IMG/VR virus record: IMGVR_UViG_3300026484_000056 | Span: 1 to 22,291 of that record | Length of the DNA stretch: 22,291 nucleotides | From: a virus | Strand: one strand, 5' to 3' | Shown here: positions 7,314-18,500 of the stretch, in pieces | Layout: each line of letters opens with the position of its first letter | Position numbering within the stretch: position 1 is the stretch's first letter | The notes under the pieces: generated by a model | Told to the model about the DNA's origin: nothing | What the model saw: the letters and a program-made list of their open reading frames with translations, nothing else | The model's database searches: none | Translations under genes and position numbers: made by a program

Positions 7314-9287
7314 ATGGCTCAATGGCAAAACACAAACGTAAATTTCAGTGGTGCAAACGGTGCTCTTGCCGTTGCGTCAGGTTCTTTTTCTAAAGCTGGT
7401 GGACTAGCTCTACAAATATCTGACCAAATCAGAAAAGAAGAAGAGGATAAAGCTAAGACTGTAGCATTAAATAATGCAGGTATTAGAGCTGCTGAAGCTT
7501 CAATGCAAAACGAGGCTAGACTTAACTATTTACTAGATACAGATAATCGTAACATACGTTTACAACAAAAAAAGAATAATGCTTTAGTTACTGCTGCAGA
7601 TACAATAGCTAGTGATGCTAAAACTAATATGTTAAACGCATTAAATAAAGATGTACAGGCTCACTATGTTCCCGCAGGTACAGAAGGTTTTGACCAATTA
7701 CCAGGACAAGTATATACTAGACCTAAACTTGGTGCAGATGGTAAACCTCTAATTGACCCAACTACACAACAGCCTATTATGGAACAATACAAAGTTGATG
7801 GTTATTCACAAAATAAATATGATACTTTACCTAAAGATATACAAGCATTTGATAGAACAGAATTTATCAATGGTACAGTTAAAAAATTATTAGCAACTGG
7901 TTTATATGACCCTGCTACTGCTCTACAATTGGCTCAAGCTGAAGCTAGTAAAAGAATCGGTGCATTACCTAGTGCAGATACTATCAAAAGTAAAAATGAT
8001 GCTGTAACACATGCTTATGATGCACGTATGAATATTTTAGCTAATGCTACTAAAGGTAAAGGTGGTACAAATATAACTGTCAATGGTACAAATACTAAAG
8101 GTACTGGTGGAAGTGGCTATACAACTTACACTGATGCTAATGACCCAGAAATTAATGATAAGTGGATTATGGAAAAATTTACTAAGAGTCGTGGATTCTT
8201 TGATGGTTTATCCAACGTATTTAATGATGACATGGCACTAAACCAGAATATCATGCGTAAAAATCAAGCAGAGTATGCTACTGATTATGGAGTTACACCT
8301 GCACAGTATAGAGCATTTATGAATGGTATTGTTCAAGATGGTATTATTGGTGACGAGTATGCCCCAGAAACTATCTTTGAAGGAACTCCTGAACAACGTT
8401 TAGCAATAGCGGCTAAAATGAAAAAATATGGACATGATAAAACAACAGGTAAAGTTCCCACAGTCAGTGGTTCAACTAACCCTGCAGCAACACTTAAAGC
8501 ACAGTATAAACAATTTAAAACTGTACTGGCAAAAGGTGATGAAGTTACCCAAGCATATTTACAAGATATTAATCGTAGTTATCAAGCTGCTACCCCAAAA
8601 AGTAAAGCACAAATTATAGCTGCATTTAGAAACAATCAAATAAAATTAATGAAGTCTCAACTTAAAGATACAGCAGTATCTACTGTTGTTAAACCTAAGG
8701 GTACTCCATTATTTGCTGATAAGAAAAATCCTATTAGTGTAGCTATGAGTACAAAAGATGCTCCTGGTACTAGTTCATTGGTTCAACTTTTAAAGAAAGA
8801 CCCTACTGCATATGCTAAAGCAATAAAAGGATTAACTAAAGCTGAGAAGCGTAAAGTTCAGGCTTACATGGAAACTCCAGGGTTCAAAAAAATTATGACT
8901 GCCTATGCTAAACACCAAATTACTTCGGGTGGTAATAGTAATGATAAAGATAATACACCTACAGCTAAAACAAAAATGGATACACTATTAAAAACTAAGC
9001 CACTTACTATAGACCCAAGTGATTTAGGAGATTCTTATGATAGTGTAACTCTACGTAAAGCTGGTTATGTTCCTAAGTATAATGCACTACGTGAGGTTAT
9101 TAGTTGGGAAAATCCTAGACTAATACATCCTAAGAAACCTTCTATGCCTATGAAAGATATCCAAAAATATTACAGAATGTCTGATGATGAAGTGCGTAAA
9201 TTACCAAAGTCTAAAGTTATTAAAATTATGTCTGACTATAAGCTTCCAGCAGAGATTAGAAAAAAATTATCACTACGCCTATATTAA
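7314..9287 (+). CDS. Internal virion (ejection) protein, 657 aa
   Basis: This large soluble protein has a coiled-coil-like N-terminus (about residues 35-90: QIRKEEEDKAK then LNNAGIRAAEA). A Gly/Thr/Asn-rich linker follows (about 245-275), then a mid-region helical domain, and a Lys-rich C-terminus with repeated short helices. There is no signal peptide, transmembrane segment or enzymatic motif that I can identify. Length, composition and place between the small ejection-type protein and the polymerase pair match N4 gp51-type internal virion proteins. Such proteins leave the capsid with the first DNA and help build the trans-envelope channel. AAGGA precedes the ATG (AAAGGAATAATATG). It is separated by 9 bp from the next gene. 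Confidence 0.6.
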   Translation: MAQWQNTNVNFSGANGALAVASGSFSKAGGLALQISDQIRKEEEDKAKTVALNNAGIRAAEASMQNEARLNYLLDTDNRNIRLQQKKNNALVTAADTIASDAKTNMLNALNKDVQAHYVPAGTEGFDQLPGQVYTRPKLGADGKPLIDPTTQQPIMEQYKVDGYSQNKYDTLPKDIQAFDRTEFINGTVKKLLATGLYDPATALQLAQAEASKRIGALPSADTIKSKNDAVTHAYDARMNILANATKGKGGTNITVNGTNTKGTGGSGYTTYTDANDPEINDKWIMEKFTKSRGFFDGLSNVFNDDMALNQNIMRKNQAEYATDYGVTPAQYRAFMNGIVQDGIIGDEYAPETIFEGTPEQRLAIAAKMKKYGHDKTTGKVPTVSGSTNPAATLKAQYKQFKTVLAKGDEVTQAYLQDINRSYQAATPKSKAQIIAAFRNNQIKLMKSQLKDTAVSTVVKPKGTPLFADKKNPISVAMSTKDAPGTSSLVQLLKKDPTAYAKAIKGLTKAEKRKVQAYMETPGFKKIMTAYAKHQITSGGNSNDKDNTPTAKTKMDTLLKTKPLTIDPSDLGDSYDSVTLRKAGYVPKYNALREVISWENPRLIHPKKPSMPMKDIQKYYRMSDDEVRKLPKSKVIKIMSDYKLPAEIRKKLSLRLY

Positions 9288-9296
9288 AGGATAAAT

Positions 9297-12200
9297 ATGA
9301 ATATACAAAAACAACCTCAAGGGTTAGCTTTACTGCAACCCTCTGAAGGTATAAACCCTAATGACCATTCTTATGATATTGGTAATGGTGCTATGGCTAA
9401 TGTACAAATGCAAACTATTGCTAAACCTCTATTTGAAGCTAAGGCTCAAGCTTTAGCAGAAGCTGCTAAACAAAAAGAATTAGCTATTAAAGGTAATCAA
9501 CCTGAAACTCCCGAAATATCTCTTGATGAAGCCTTATATGGTGCTACAGATGGTAATACTAATACTGATGATAGTTTATGGCGATTATTTGGTAGTGAAA
9601 CACAATCATTACTAGCAGATACTGCAGACTTAGTTGCTACAGGTGGTGCTTATTTTCATAAAGGTTTATCTGATTTAACAGGTACAGACTATTATTCACA
9701 AGAAGATTTTGATGCTACACGTAATTACTTTGACCAATTTTCTGGAAAAAATGCAGATGAAGTTTGGGGGTATGATAGAACCCGACTTAATGCACAACAA
9801 GCTGATGTTGGTAAAGCAGTTGAAGAAGGTAGATGGGGTGATGCATTTTTCGGAGGTCTTAGAGCCTCTCCAGGTACTATTACACAAAGTTTACCTACTA
9901 TCCTATCATTCTTTGTAGGTGTAGGTGAAGTTAATGCTGTTAAAGCAGCAGGTACTACTGCGTTCAAAGCTGCTAAAGCTACTGGTATGAGTACTAAAGC
10001 TGCCAAAGCAGTTCAAGCAGAAGCTACTAAAGCTGCTAGAAAACAGTTAAATCTAGCTACCCGTGTATATAATTCAGCTGGAAAAAATGCTGGGCTATTA
10101 AATTTTACATCTGTACAAACTAAAAAAGATGGTGAAGAGTTTGCAAAAAATAATGGTGGGCAATTCCCAACAGCCACTCAATATATGCGTATGTGGGGAA
10201 CTAACTTATTTATGAACAGCCTTGATAAAATGGCATTTAAAGATATTGTTAGTTTCCGTAAATCTGGTACTGCTAAAGAAATTTGGGGTAAATTAGATAA
10301 ACCAGCTAAATACAAGGTAGCTAAAGCTACAGCAAAGTTTATTGCATCTGGTGCTCTAAACGCAGGTAAAGAGGGTATGCAAGAGTACATCCAAGAATGG
10401 GGTCAAATATTCAATCAAAATTGGGGTACTAAAGATACTCAAAATTTCATAGATGTATTTAATAAAAAAGGTAATATTGAAGCCCTAACTGCAGCGTTTC
10501 TTGGAGCTGGTGCTGGGGTTGCTATGGGTACACCTAGTAACCTCAACACTCTTAGACAAGGTCTTAATAAAGATGCCGGGCTTAACGCATTATACAACAA
10601 CCCAAAAAATAATGTTGATGCTGGGTATGCAACTACAGAAGACCAACAAGCTCATTCTGATTTATTGGGTCAAGAATATAATGATGCAGAACAGGCATTT
10701 AATACACTTAGTACCGCAGAAAAAGAAATTAATAGTGTTAATTCGGCTAATACTGCAGCCATTGACCAAGTAAGTAAAATACAAGCTATACTAGCCCAGA
10801 CTGGTACACATGCTACAGATTCTCAAGCTAATGAGCTAGTTAAACAATTTGGTGCTCCTGAAGTACAACAATTACTAAAAGCTATTTCAGCTAATGAAGA
10901 ATTGGCTAGTAGCTTTGATAAAGAACAATTAGCTCAAGTATTAAGTGAGCAACCTAGTAATGCATTTAATGCTCTTGGTTCTATGTTAGCAGAAAGAGCT
11001 GACTTACTAACTCCAGAGATTAAAGAAACATATAATAATGCTAAGACATCACTAGAAAGTCAAGCTGATACAATTATACAATCAGGTGCCCATAAAGTAT
11101 CTTTTGAACAAGCTAAGAAACAACTAAATAGAAGTGGAGATGTTGCTAAATCCACTAAAAACTATATTGACAGTAAAGCTAAACCTGTAACAGGGGATAA
11201 AGCAACAATTGTTGCCTCAGCTAAAACTAAAAAAAGCAAACAAGCTAATATTGTAAAGCGTGCTATTGAAACACTTACTGGTAGAGGTAGTTTAAATGAG
11301 GCTGAGAAACTCTTATCTAGTTATGATGACCAAACACTTAAAGATGTTATAAAAGAGGCTCAGATACAAGCTAATCAATATGCTAAGATACAAAAGGTAC
11401 AACTAAGTTCACCTAATTTATCTAAAGCAGCAAAACTTAAAGGTGCAATGAAAAAATTACCTGAACAAGTTAAAGCTGAACAAATTATAGCTGCAGCTAA
11501 AAGACTCAGAACTATACGTAAAAATGTTGCTAAAACATCTTATGCAAAACCTAAGTCACTTAAAGAACAATTTACAGAATTTACTCAAAGTAAATTAGCC
11601 GATTTAAAGGTTGCTGCTGACAAGGTTAAAGCAGAGCGTAATAAGAATAAAGCTGAACCAAAAAATACAAATAGTAAGCCTGATAAAAATAGAATCTCTA
11701 AAGAAGATAAGAAAATTATTAAAGATGCTAAGGTTATGGTAGTTACAGCTAAAAAAGATTTAGATAGTATTAGTAAAGAAGACTTACCAATATTAGAAGA
11801 AGCTATTGACATATTAGTTAAAGCTGGTAACTTTGGGGAAAAATTTGGTAAGCAATTACTCGCTGATGCTAAGGCTAAATTTGAAGAATCTGGTGTTAAA
11901 GATGTGGACCTATCTACTGAAAATATTAAAGCTGGTGTTAAAAGTGCAAACACAAGAGTTATGAACGCTATTAAAACTGGAACCAAAGAAGATGTAAAAA
12001 ACACTGTAGATAGCGTTATTACAAAACTTACTAATAAAATTAAAAGTAAGCTAACCCTTAGTGAAAAAGAATTTCTGGCTAAGGTTATTGGTAAAGCAGT
12101 AGCTGCAGGAAAACTTACTAATGAAGAAGCCCAGAATCAACTTAACAAATTAGTTAAACTTGATGAAGTAGACTTATCAGTAGATGGACTTAAAAAGAAA

Positions 12201-12572
12201 TTACAGGAAGCCTATGGTTCAATTGTAAACTTTACTAAAAATACTGCTAATAAAGAAACTCGTGAAAATATGGAAACTTCTGTTAAAGAAACAGTGAAGA
12301 AAAAAGTTGATAGTTTCAAAGAATCTGAATTAGGTGCTGAATTATCAGAAGATTTTGGTACAATTACGGAAAGCTTAATAACTGCAAAACGTAAAGGTTC
12401 AGTTGAATTACGTAAACAGTTCAGAAAATTTAAAAAGAAGTATGATAATACTAGTTCTTTAGAAATATATCAAAATATTAAAGGTGTCTTTGAAGACCTT
12501 GTAAAGGGTAAGGATACTAAAATAGTAGATGAAGTTCCTGGAACAGACATAAATACAAATAAGGATTGCTAA
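9297..12572 (+). CDS. Probable N-terminal half of a split virion RNA polymerase / ejection protein
   Basis: The product is 1091 residues. Residues about 75-175 form a compact acidic domain with Trp, Tyr and Asp (SLWRLFGSETQSLLADTAD, NYFDQFSGKNADEVWGYD). Two hydrophobic or glycine-rich segments follow (about 196-212, LPTILSFFVGVGEV; about 396-412, LTAAFLGAGAGVAMG), flanking a helical region with the EGMQEYIQEWGQ motif frequent in giant phage ejection proteins. The remaining 650 residues are Lys/Ala/Glu-rich helices, likely an extended alpha-helical rod. N4 virion polymerase has about 1000 residues before its catalytic core. This protein has that length and ends with TAA directly before the ATG of the catalytic protein, in the same reading frame. 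I read it as the polymerase N-terminal domain encoded as a separate chain. An independent ejection protein is the alternative. Confidence 0.6.
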   Translation: MNIQKQPQGLALLQPSEGINPNDHSYDIGNGAMANVQMQTIAKPLFEAKAQALAEAAKQKELAIKGNQPETPEISLDEALYGATDGNTNTDDSLWRLFGSETQSLLADTADLVATGGAYFHKGLSDLTGTDYYSQEDFDATRNYFDQFSGKNADEVWGYDRTRLNAQQADVGKAVEEGRWGDAFFGGLRASPGTITQSLPTILSFFVGVGEVNAVKAAGTTAFKAAKATGMSTKAAKAVQAEATKAARKQLNLATRVYNSAGKNAGLLNFTSVQTKKDGEEFAKNNGGQFPTATQYMRMWGTNLFMNSLDKMAFKDIVSFRKSGTAKEIWGKLDKPAKYKVAKATAKFIASGALNAGKEGMQEYIQEWGQIFNQNWGTKDTQNFIDVFNKKGNIEALTAAFLGAGAGVAMGTPSNLNTLRQGLNKDAGLNALYNNPKNNVDAGYATTEDQQAHSDLLGQEYNDAEQAFNTLSTAEKEINSVNSANTAAIDQVSKIQAILAQTGTHATDSQANELVKQFGAPEVQQLLKAISANEELASSFDKEQLAQVLSEQPSNAFNALGSMLAERADLLTPEIKETYNNAKTSLESQADTIIQSGAHKVSFEQAKKQLNRSGDVAKSTKNYIDSKAKPVTGDKATIVASAKTKKSKQANIVKRAIETLTGRGSLNEAEKLLSSYDDQTLKDVIKEAQIQANQYAKIQKVQLSSPNLSKAAKLKGAMKKLPEQVKAEQIIAAAKRLRTIRKNVAKTSYAKPKSLKEQFTEFTQSKLADLKVAADKVKAERNKNKAEPKNTNSKPDKNRISKEDKKIIKDAKVMVVTAKKDLDSISKEDLPILEEAIDILVKAGNFGEKFGKQLLADAKAKFEESGVKDVDLSTENIKAGVKSANTRVMNAIKTGTKEDVKNTVDSVITKLTNKIKSKLTLSEKEFLAKVIGKAVAAGKLTNEEAQNQLNKLVKLDEVDLSVDGLKKKLQEAYGSIVNFTKNTANKETRENMETSVKETVKKKVDSFKESELGAELSEDFGTITESLITAKRKGSVELRKQFRKFKKKYDNTSSLEIYQNIKGVFEDLVKGKDTKIVDEVPGTDINTNKDC

Positions 12573-12575
12573 ATG
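12561..12575 (+). promoter_or_regulatory. Shine-Dalgarno deciding the start of the polymerase gene
   Basis: AAGGA at 12561-12565 lies seven bases before the ATG at 12573, the same sequence and nearly the same spacing used before the other late genes. The upstream frame's TAA (12570-12572) sits between them. This makes re-initiation at 12573 the expected event, rather than readthrough, although the two frames are in register. Confidence 0.7.
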
Positions 12576-15500
12576 GCTTGTAATGATTTGCAAATTGTAC
12601 AAACAACACCTGATACAAAAGTTCTTCATAGTAAAGATGAAGTAAAACAAACAAGATATGATGCATCAGTCATAAAAGACTCGATGCTACACACTTTACT
12701 TACTGGGTCAAAAACTGAAGTATCAGAAATGTGGGAGAGTCTATTTGGCGATAAAGGACTTTTATCTGGTTTCCGTTCAGTTAGAGATAAAACTAGGGCT
12801 CTTCGTAAATATTTTAAGACAGAACCTCTTGGAGCTAAGATTGGTGATTTATCAGAGGGAGAAGCTAGACCTATAGCTATCGCTTTAAATCATTTAATGG
12901 CAGTGCAAAAATCTGAAGAAGACTTAATCACTAAGTATAAACTAACTAAAGAAGAGATTGCTCAGGTTACTGACATGGATAATGACATGGAGAACCAATA
13001 TAATACTTCGTATTCAAACATGGCTCGTACAATCGGTAGAGATATACTTAAGTCAAGAGGTTATAGACTGATACCTAAGACTAAAAAAGGTGTTACACTT
13101 GCAATTGAACAAGAGATTAAGGAAGGGGAAAAAGCCCTAGAAATGTTAAATAAACGTGGGCTACTTAGTATTAATGAAGATGGTTCTATTATTAATAGAC
13201 ATTTTAGAAAGAGTGATGGTAGCCCAGATATGTTTAGTGCTGATAGAAAAGAAGATAAGGCTACTCCTCTAGTATCTAATATCAAAACTGTAACACTCAA
13301 AGATTTATTCCCTGAAGACATCTATAAAAATAGTGCTGAGCGTTTAAAAGATATGGAATTATCTCTTGGTAAGATTAAAGCTGTTAATAAACTTGTACTA
13401 CCCTCAAATAGCTCTATACCACATAGTGAAGCTCAACCTATTAATGAAGCTATTCAAGATATGGAAAATACTAAAGCTACTCGTGAAGTTATTGAACAGG
13501 TCCAACAAGCTCCCCTAAAAATACAGGGGATGTTTGGTGAAGCTCTAAAAGAGCTAAAGGACTTAGTAGATAAGTCTGATACTTACCAAACTACTAATGA
13601 CTATTTGATGTCTTTGACTAAGTACGTGAATGGTACTAGAGCTAGTAAATTTGTATTCGGTACAGTTGATACTGCAAATATGTATGATGCATACACAGAT
13701 GATATGACCGGTATTAACCAGCAATATGGAAAGTCTATATCTAAGACTTTAGGATTCACTAAGATGTTTGATGACTTTGATAGTCTTATAGATAGTGAAT
13801 TATACTTTACTTATCAAACAGCTAAACAGAACCGTCTATTCGTATTTGAACAAACACTTAACTACCAGACTGATAACTTCCTTGCTCGTCCTATTCTTGG
13901 TTCACCAGAAGTACAAACTTTAGGTAAAGAAGAAATAGACTATATGCTTGGTTACCTAATTGATGAAACTGGTCTTACTATGGAGGAAATTCTTGGTACT
14001 GGTAAAAGTACAACTAAGAGTGCTTTAGTAGATAAATATATTAAATCACTATCTAATACTAAAGCTAGTAAGCTTGGTGTTATATTAACTATTGGTAAAG
14101 ATATGGAAAAGGGTGTATCACCTATACCTATTGGTAAAGTTAAATCTGCATGGGATGTTGCTAACTATATGAACGCTATTAATGATATTCGTAAAGGATA
14201 TAAAGATGGTCAAGTAAAGACACACTTCCTAGTCAAACCTGATGCAACAGCTTCTGGTGCACTTATAACCGTACTACAGGCTAGTGGTAGAACTGCAAAT
14301 GCTGCTGAAGTAACTAAAGAATTAGTACTAGGTAAAAGAGTGTTTGATAAGGGTACTGAAACAGAGATAGAAAAAGATTTTACAGATATGTATGAGTTGT
14401 CTACATTTGAACTTAAAAAGCGTCTTGATGCCTCTAAGGAAAAAGTTGGGGATGAGATGGATGCATTAGCAGCTCGTAACAATCCTGCTTTAGACTTAAT
14501 GCATAAGATTATTGACCCTGACACTGGAGTTATTAATGGTGCCAGAGATTTGATGAAATTACCTTTTACTAAATTTATCTATGGACAAGCAGCTTACAAT
14601 AATAAGTTAGAAATTTCTAAAGAGATTACTAGTGAAATTATAGACACAAATAATGTTGGTCTTATGAAAGCTATTCTAAACACTAAACCGGATGAGGAAT
14701 TACCTACAGGTTCAGAATTACGTATTAAGCTTATTGCTAAACTTGTTGAGAAAAAGGGTGTAGCTGATGAACTAGTCAGTATTGTTGAAGAAACTACAGG
14801 TGAACAACTATTTAAAGAGCAATCGGAAGAGTTGGAGGCTATCCATGAGCTATTGGAAGCTGCTAGATTTAGTGAGGGTACTCAATATGACCAAATACAA
14901 ATAGTACCCCCATTAGCAGCTTTAGAAGCTGAGAATATAAATGATACTATTAACTACGAAAATATCCGTAGTGACTTTGGCACTACTATTGAAAAATGGA
15001 ATGAAGCTGTTGTAGAAACAGGGGATGCTACTCTTACAACCATTAAAAAACACTTTCCTAATATGAACTCTATTAAAGTTCTGTTACAACACATGACAGA
15101 TGCTGCTATCCTAGTTAAAGCTATGGAAGCTGTATATACTAAACCCGAATTTAAAGACTACAAAAACGGGCTTATGCTTAATCATGATAGTGTTGGTTCA
15201 ACTGCTGCTTTTGCTATTGCACTAGAAGTAGAGTATAAAAAACAAATTATGGAAGTAAATAAGAACTATGACTTTGTTGAAGCTGCCTATAGAGAATTAA
15301 AATATGCTAAAGATAGAGTTAATGACCCAGTATTAAAAGCTAAAATGGAAGATAAGATTGCCAAATTAGAATCTGAATTACCGGCTATAATTAGTAAAAA
15401 ACAAGCAGCTATCGGTAATGAAGTTATTGAAACATCTTTTGGTATTAAACCCAAAGTTAAAAAACTTGTGGCAGAGAGTAATCTTGAGTCAGATGTTACA

Positions 15501-18500
15501 GCAAAAGTTACCGAAGATAGTAATGCTAAGCAAGAAGTAACTACGAGTAACAAAAAAACTTTTACACAGAAAGAGATGAAACAATCTATTGTAAATACTC
15601 TTAATACATTTCAAAATACACCACTTGGTAAAATTGGGCTTGTAGCACTTAGTAAAAATCCGGATGTAAATATTGTTATTGATGAAAAATACAATGATAA
15701 TAATCATTATGACCTTGCCTCTAATACTTTATACTTTGGTTCAAAAGGTAGTAAAGAAATACTAGTACATGAATTAGTCCATGCAGCAACGGCTCAAGCA
15801 ATTGAAACTGACCCTAAATTTGCAGCTAAAGTTAGAGAACTTTATGAAACTGCTAAAAAGGCTAAAAAACAATTTACTCGTATAAGTGCGACTAAACATG
15901 TTGATGGAGTTACTACTAACATTTATGTAAACTTTATGGATAAGTTTGAGGCTATGGATGAAGCAGATGTATTACATGAGTTTATGGCTACAACACTTAC
16001 TAATCCTGAAATGGTTAAGGAATTATCTAAAGTATCTTTTGGTAGAAAACTTATTAATAAAATCAAAGAAACTATTCTTGGTTTATTGGGTCTAGATGAA
16101 AAGACTTATAATACTGTATATGGTCAAATGTTGGAAACATTTACTGCTGCTAAATATGATGGTGATAAGGCTTCACCAGCAAAGACACTAAACTTTATTG
16201 ATGTATTAAATGAAACATATACTCCGTATTCCCCAGACTTAGATAAAAAGACTGAGGGTGTCGATAAAGTTACACAACCAATAGCGGATACATTTGTTAA
16301 TCTTGATGCAAAAATGGCTAAACTTATACAGTCTAGTTTGGATGCATCTATTGACTTCACAGCTAATAAACTTAAAGGTAAAGATTATCATGATAAGATG
16401 ATGAAAAAATCTCGTATATACAGAGATACTTTTAACGCTGTACAACGTCAGTGGGATGAAAATACTCTAATAGGTAAACTTAAAATCTATATGAACTTAG
16501 ATGATAACTTTGACTATAAGGCAATGAATAAAGTTATTACTCAATCTCTTCACGCAGAAGAGCGTAAAGCTGAGCTAGAACAGAAAGAAATCAATAAGCT
16601 ACAGAAATCTATGAAGAAACTATTTAATGCCTCTGAGACAGCTCAAATGCACGCATTACTAAGTGAAACTCCATTATTTAATCTTGAGCCAAAAATGATA
16701 CAAGATATTCTTACAGGTACTATCACTATTGACCAAGCTATTGATACAATTAAAAGTAATCCTAAACTAAACAAGAATCAACTTAAAAATGCTGACACTA
16801 TTGCTGAGGGTCTAGCAGAATTTTATATTAACAAAGTACCACCTAAAACTGGTTTCAAAACAGATTTAAAATTACCTAAAGGTATTAAAGATACAACATC
16901 TAAACTATCTGCTTTATACGCAATGAAAAAAATAAAAGATGTAGATGTTTTACTAGCGGATATTAATGGTAATAAAGCTAAACAAGAATTATTTAGTGAG
17001 TTACTAGATATATCTATAGCTAATAAAACTTTAGATAATGAGTTAGATTCAACTATATCTTATGAAATTGATAAACACTCAGGTAATCTTAACCACATGG
17101 TATTTGAAACTAATAATGAGATTAAAGTAGTAACTACTCGTAATATTAATCAAGTAATGGCTAATGGTTTAGGTTGGAAAATACTTAGAAAACCTACAAA
17201 AACTCAAGCTGGTATTGTATACCGTGATGCTGGAGATATATCTTACCAAGGTGGAGCAGGAGTTAATCTTAAGACAGACCCAAATATAGATTTAAGACTA
17301 CCTAGTGAATTTGAAGCATCAACTAATACTGCTGTTAATAATTCTGGTTCAAGAGCTAAAATCATACTTAAGAACCATGAATTAGACACACTTGGTTATG
17401 TACGTAATCCTGTGTATTCCTTAGTAAAAGGACATACTCACAGAATGATGTTACTAGAAACACAAGCTATTAGAGAAGAAGTTGTAAATAAATTTACTTA
17501 CTCTGACAAAACTAAACCTACTAAAATTGAAAAAGACATAAAAACAGGTAAACATTTATGGTATATTAAATTACCAAAAGGTACTACATTAGCTGATATG
17601 CCTGAATTAGTACAGAAAAAATATACTGCTTCTAGTGCTAAATCTGATGTAGCTGGATTTGAAGGTGAAGTAACTTTAGTGCGTAAAGACATCAAAGATT
17701 TTATCGAAGGTTATAAAGAAATTCAAATAGGTGAAACCGGTACAACATTAAATAAAGCGTTTAATATCCTTAAAAAATCTATCTTACTACAGAAGATACA
17801 CTGGGTTATTACAGCTCCTACAAAAATAGCTAGAGATGCTATATCAAATGTGTCTTATCTAATGAGTAGAAATGTACCTGTAAATGTTATATACTCAAAA
17901 ACTAAAAGAGTCATGAATGAAATGACTGAGTTGAACCAATTAAGAGAAGAATTATTACACGCTGAATTTAAAAATCGTGTAAAAACAACTCCTGCTATGG
18001 TAGCTCGTATAGCTAAACTAGAGAATGACATTAAAATTCATCCATTGGCTGCAGCACACTTTAATGGGTTTATTCAGTCACTAGCAATTGAATTATCTAG
18101 TAAGAATGAACATACAATTAGTGGGTTGCACAAAGATATATCTACTCTATTAGATTACTTATTTAAAGACGACAAAGATGCTCTAAATATTGCAGGTAAC
18201 GCAATAATGAAAATGAGTAAATTTGGTATTAACGGTGAAGACCTTCTTATTGCTGTAGCTAATAAATTTGGGTCAAAAGCTAAAAGTTCTAGTACTAAAG
18301 CTATGGCAGCAAGCCTAAAAGAAATGGGTGAACATATAAAAGATATTAAAGAAGAGGAAGATATTAGTGCTTATGTGCAAGAGTTTTTAGGTACTCCTGG
18401 AACTTCAATGGTAGCTATAGGGTCTGCAGCTGTACAAGCAGTAGATGTAGTTGCTAAAGTTATTGATTATGAACATATAATGGATAGTAAAGTTAAGAAG

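Noticed and set aside
11585-12004. A 139-codon minus-strand frame opposite the 1091-aa gene.
   Set aside because: It is the mirror of Lys/Ala/Ser-rich coding sequence, giving a Leu/Phe/Ser-rich low-complexity product without a ribosome site.
12570-12572. Programmed readthrough of the TAA as the main way to make a full-length polymerase.
   Set aside because: TAA followed by A is not a leaky context, and a matching ribosome site and ATG lie right there. Separate initiation is simpler, though a minor readthrough product cannot be ruled out.
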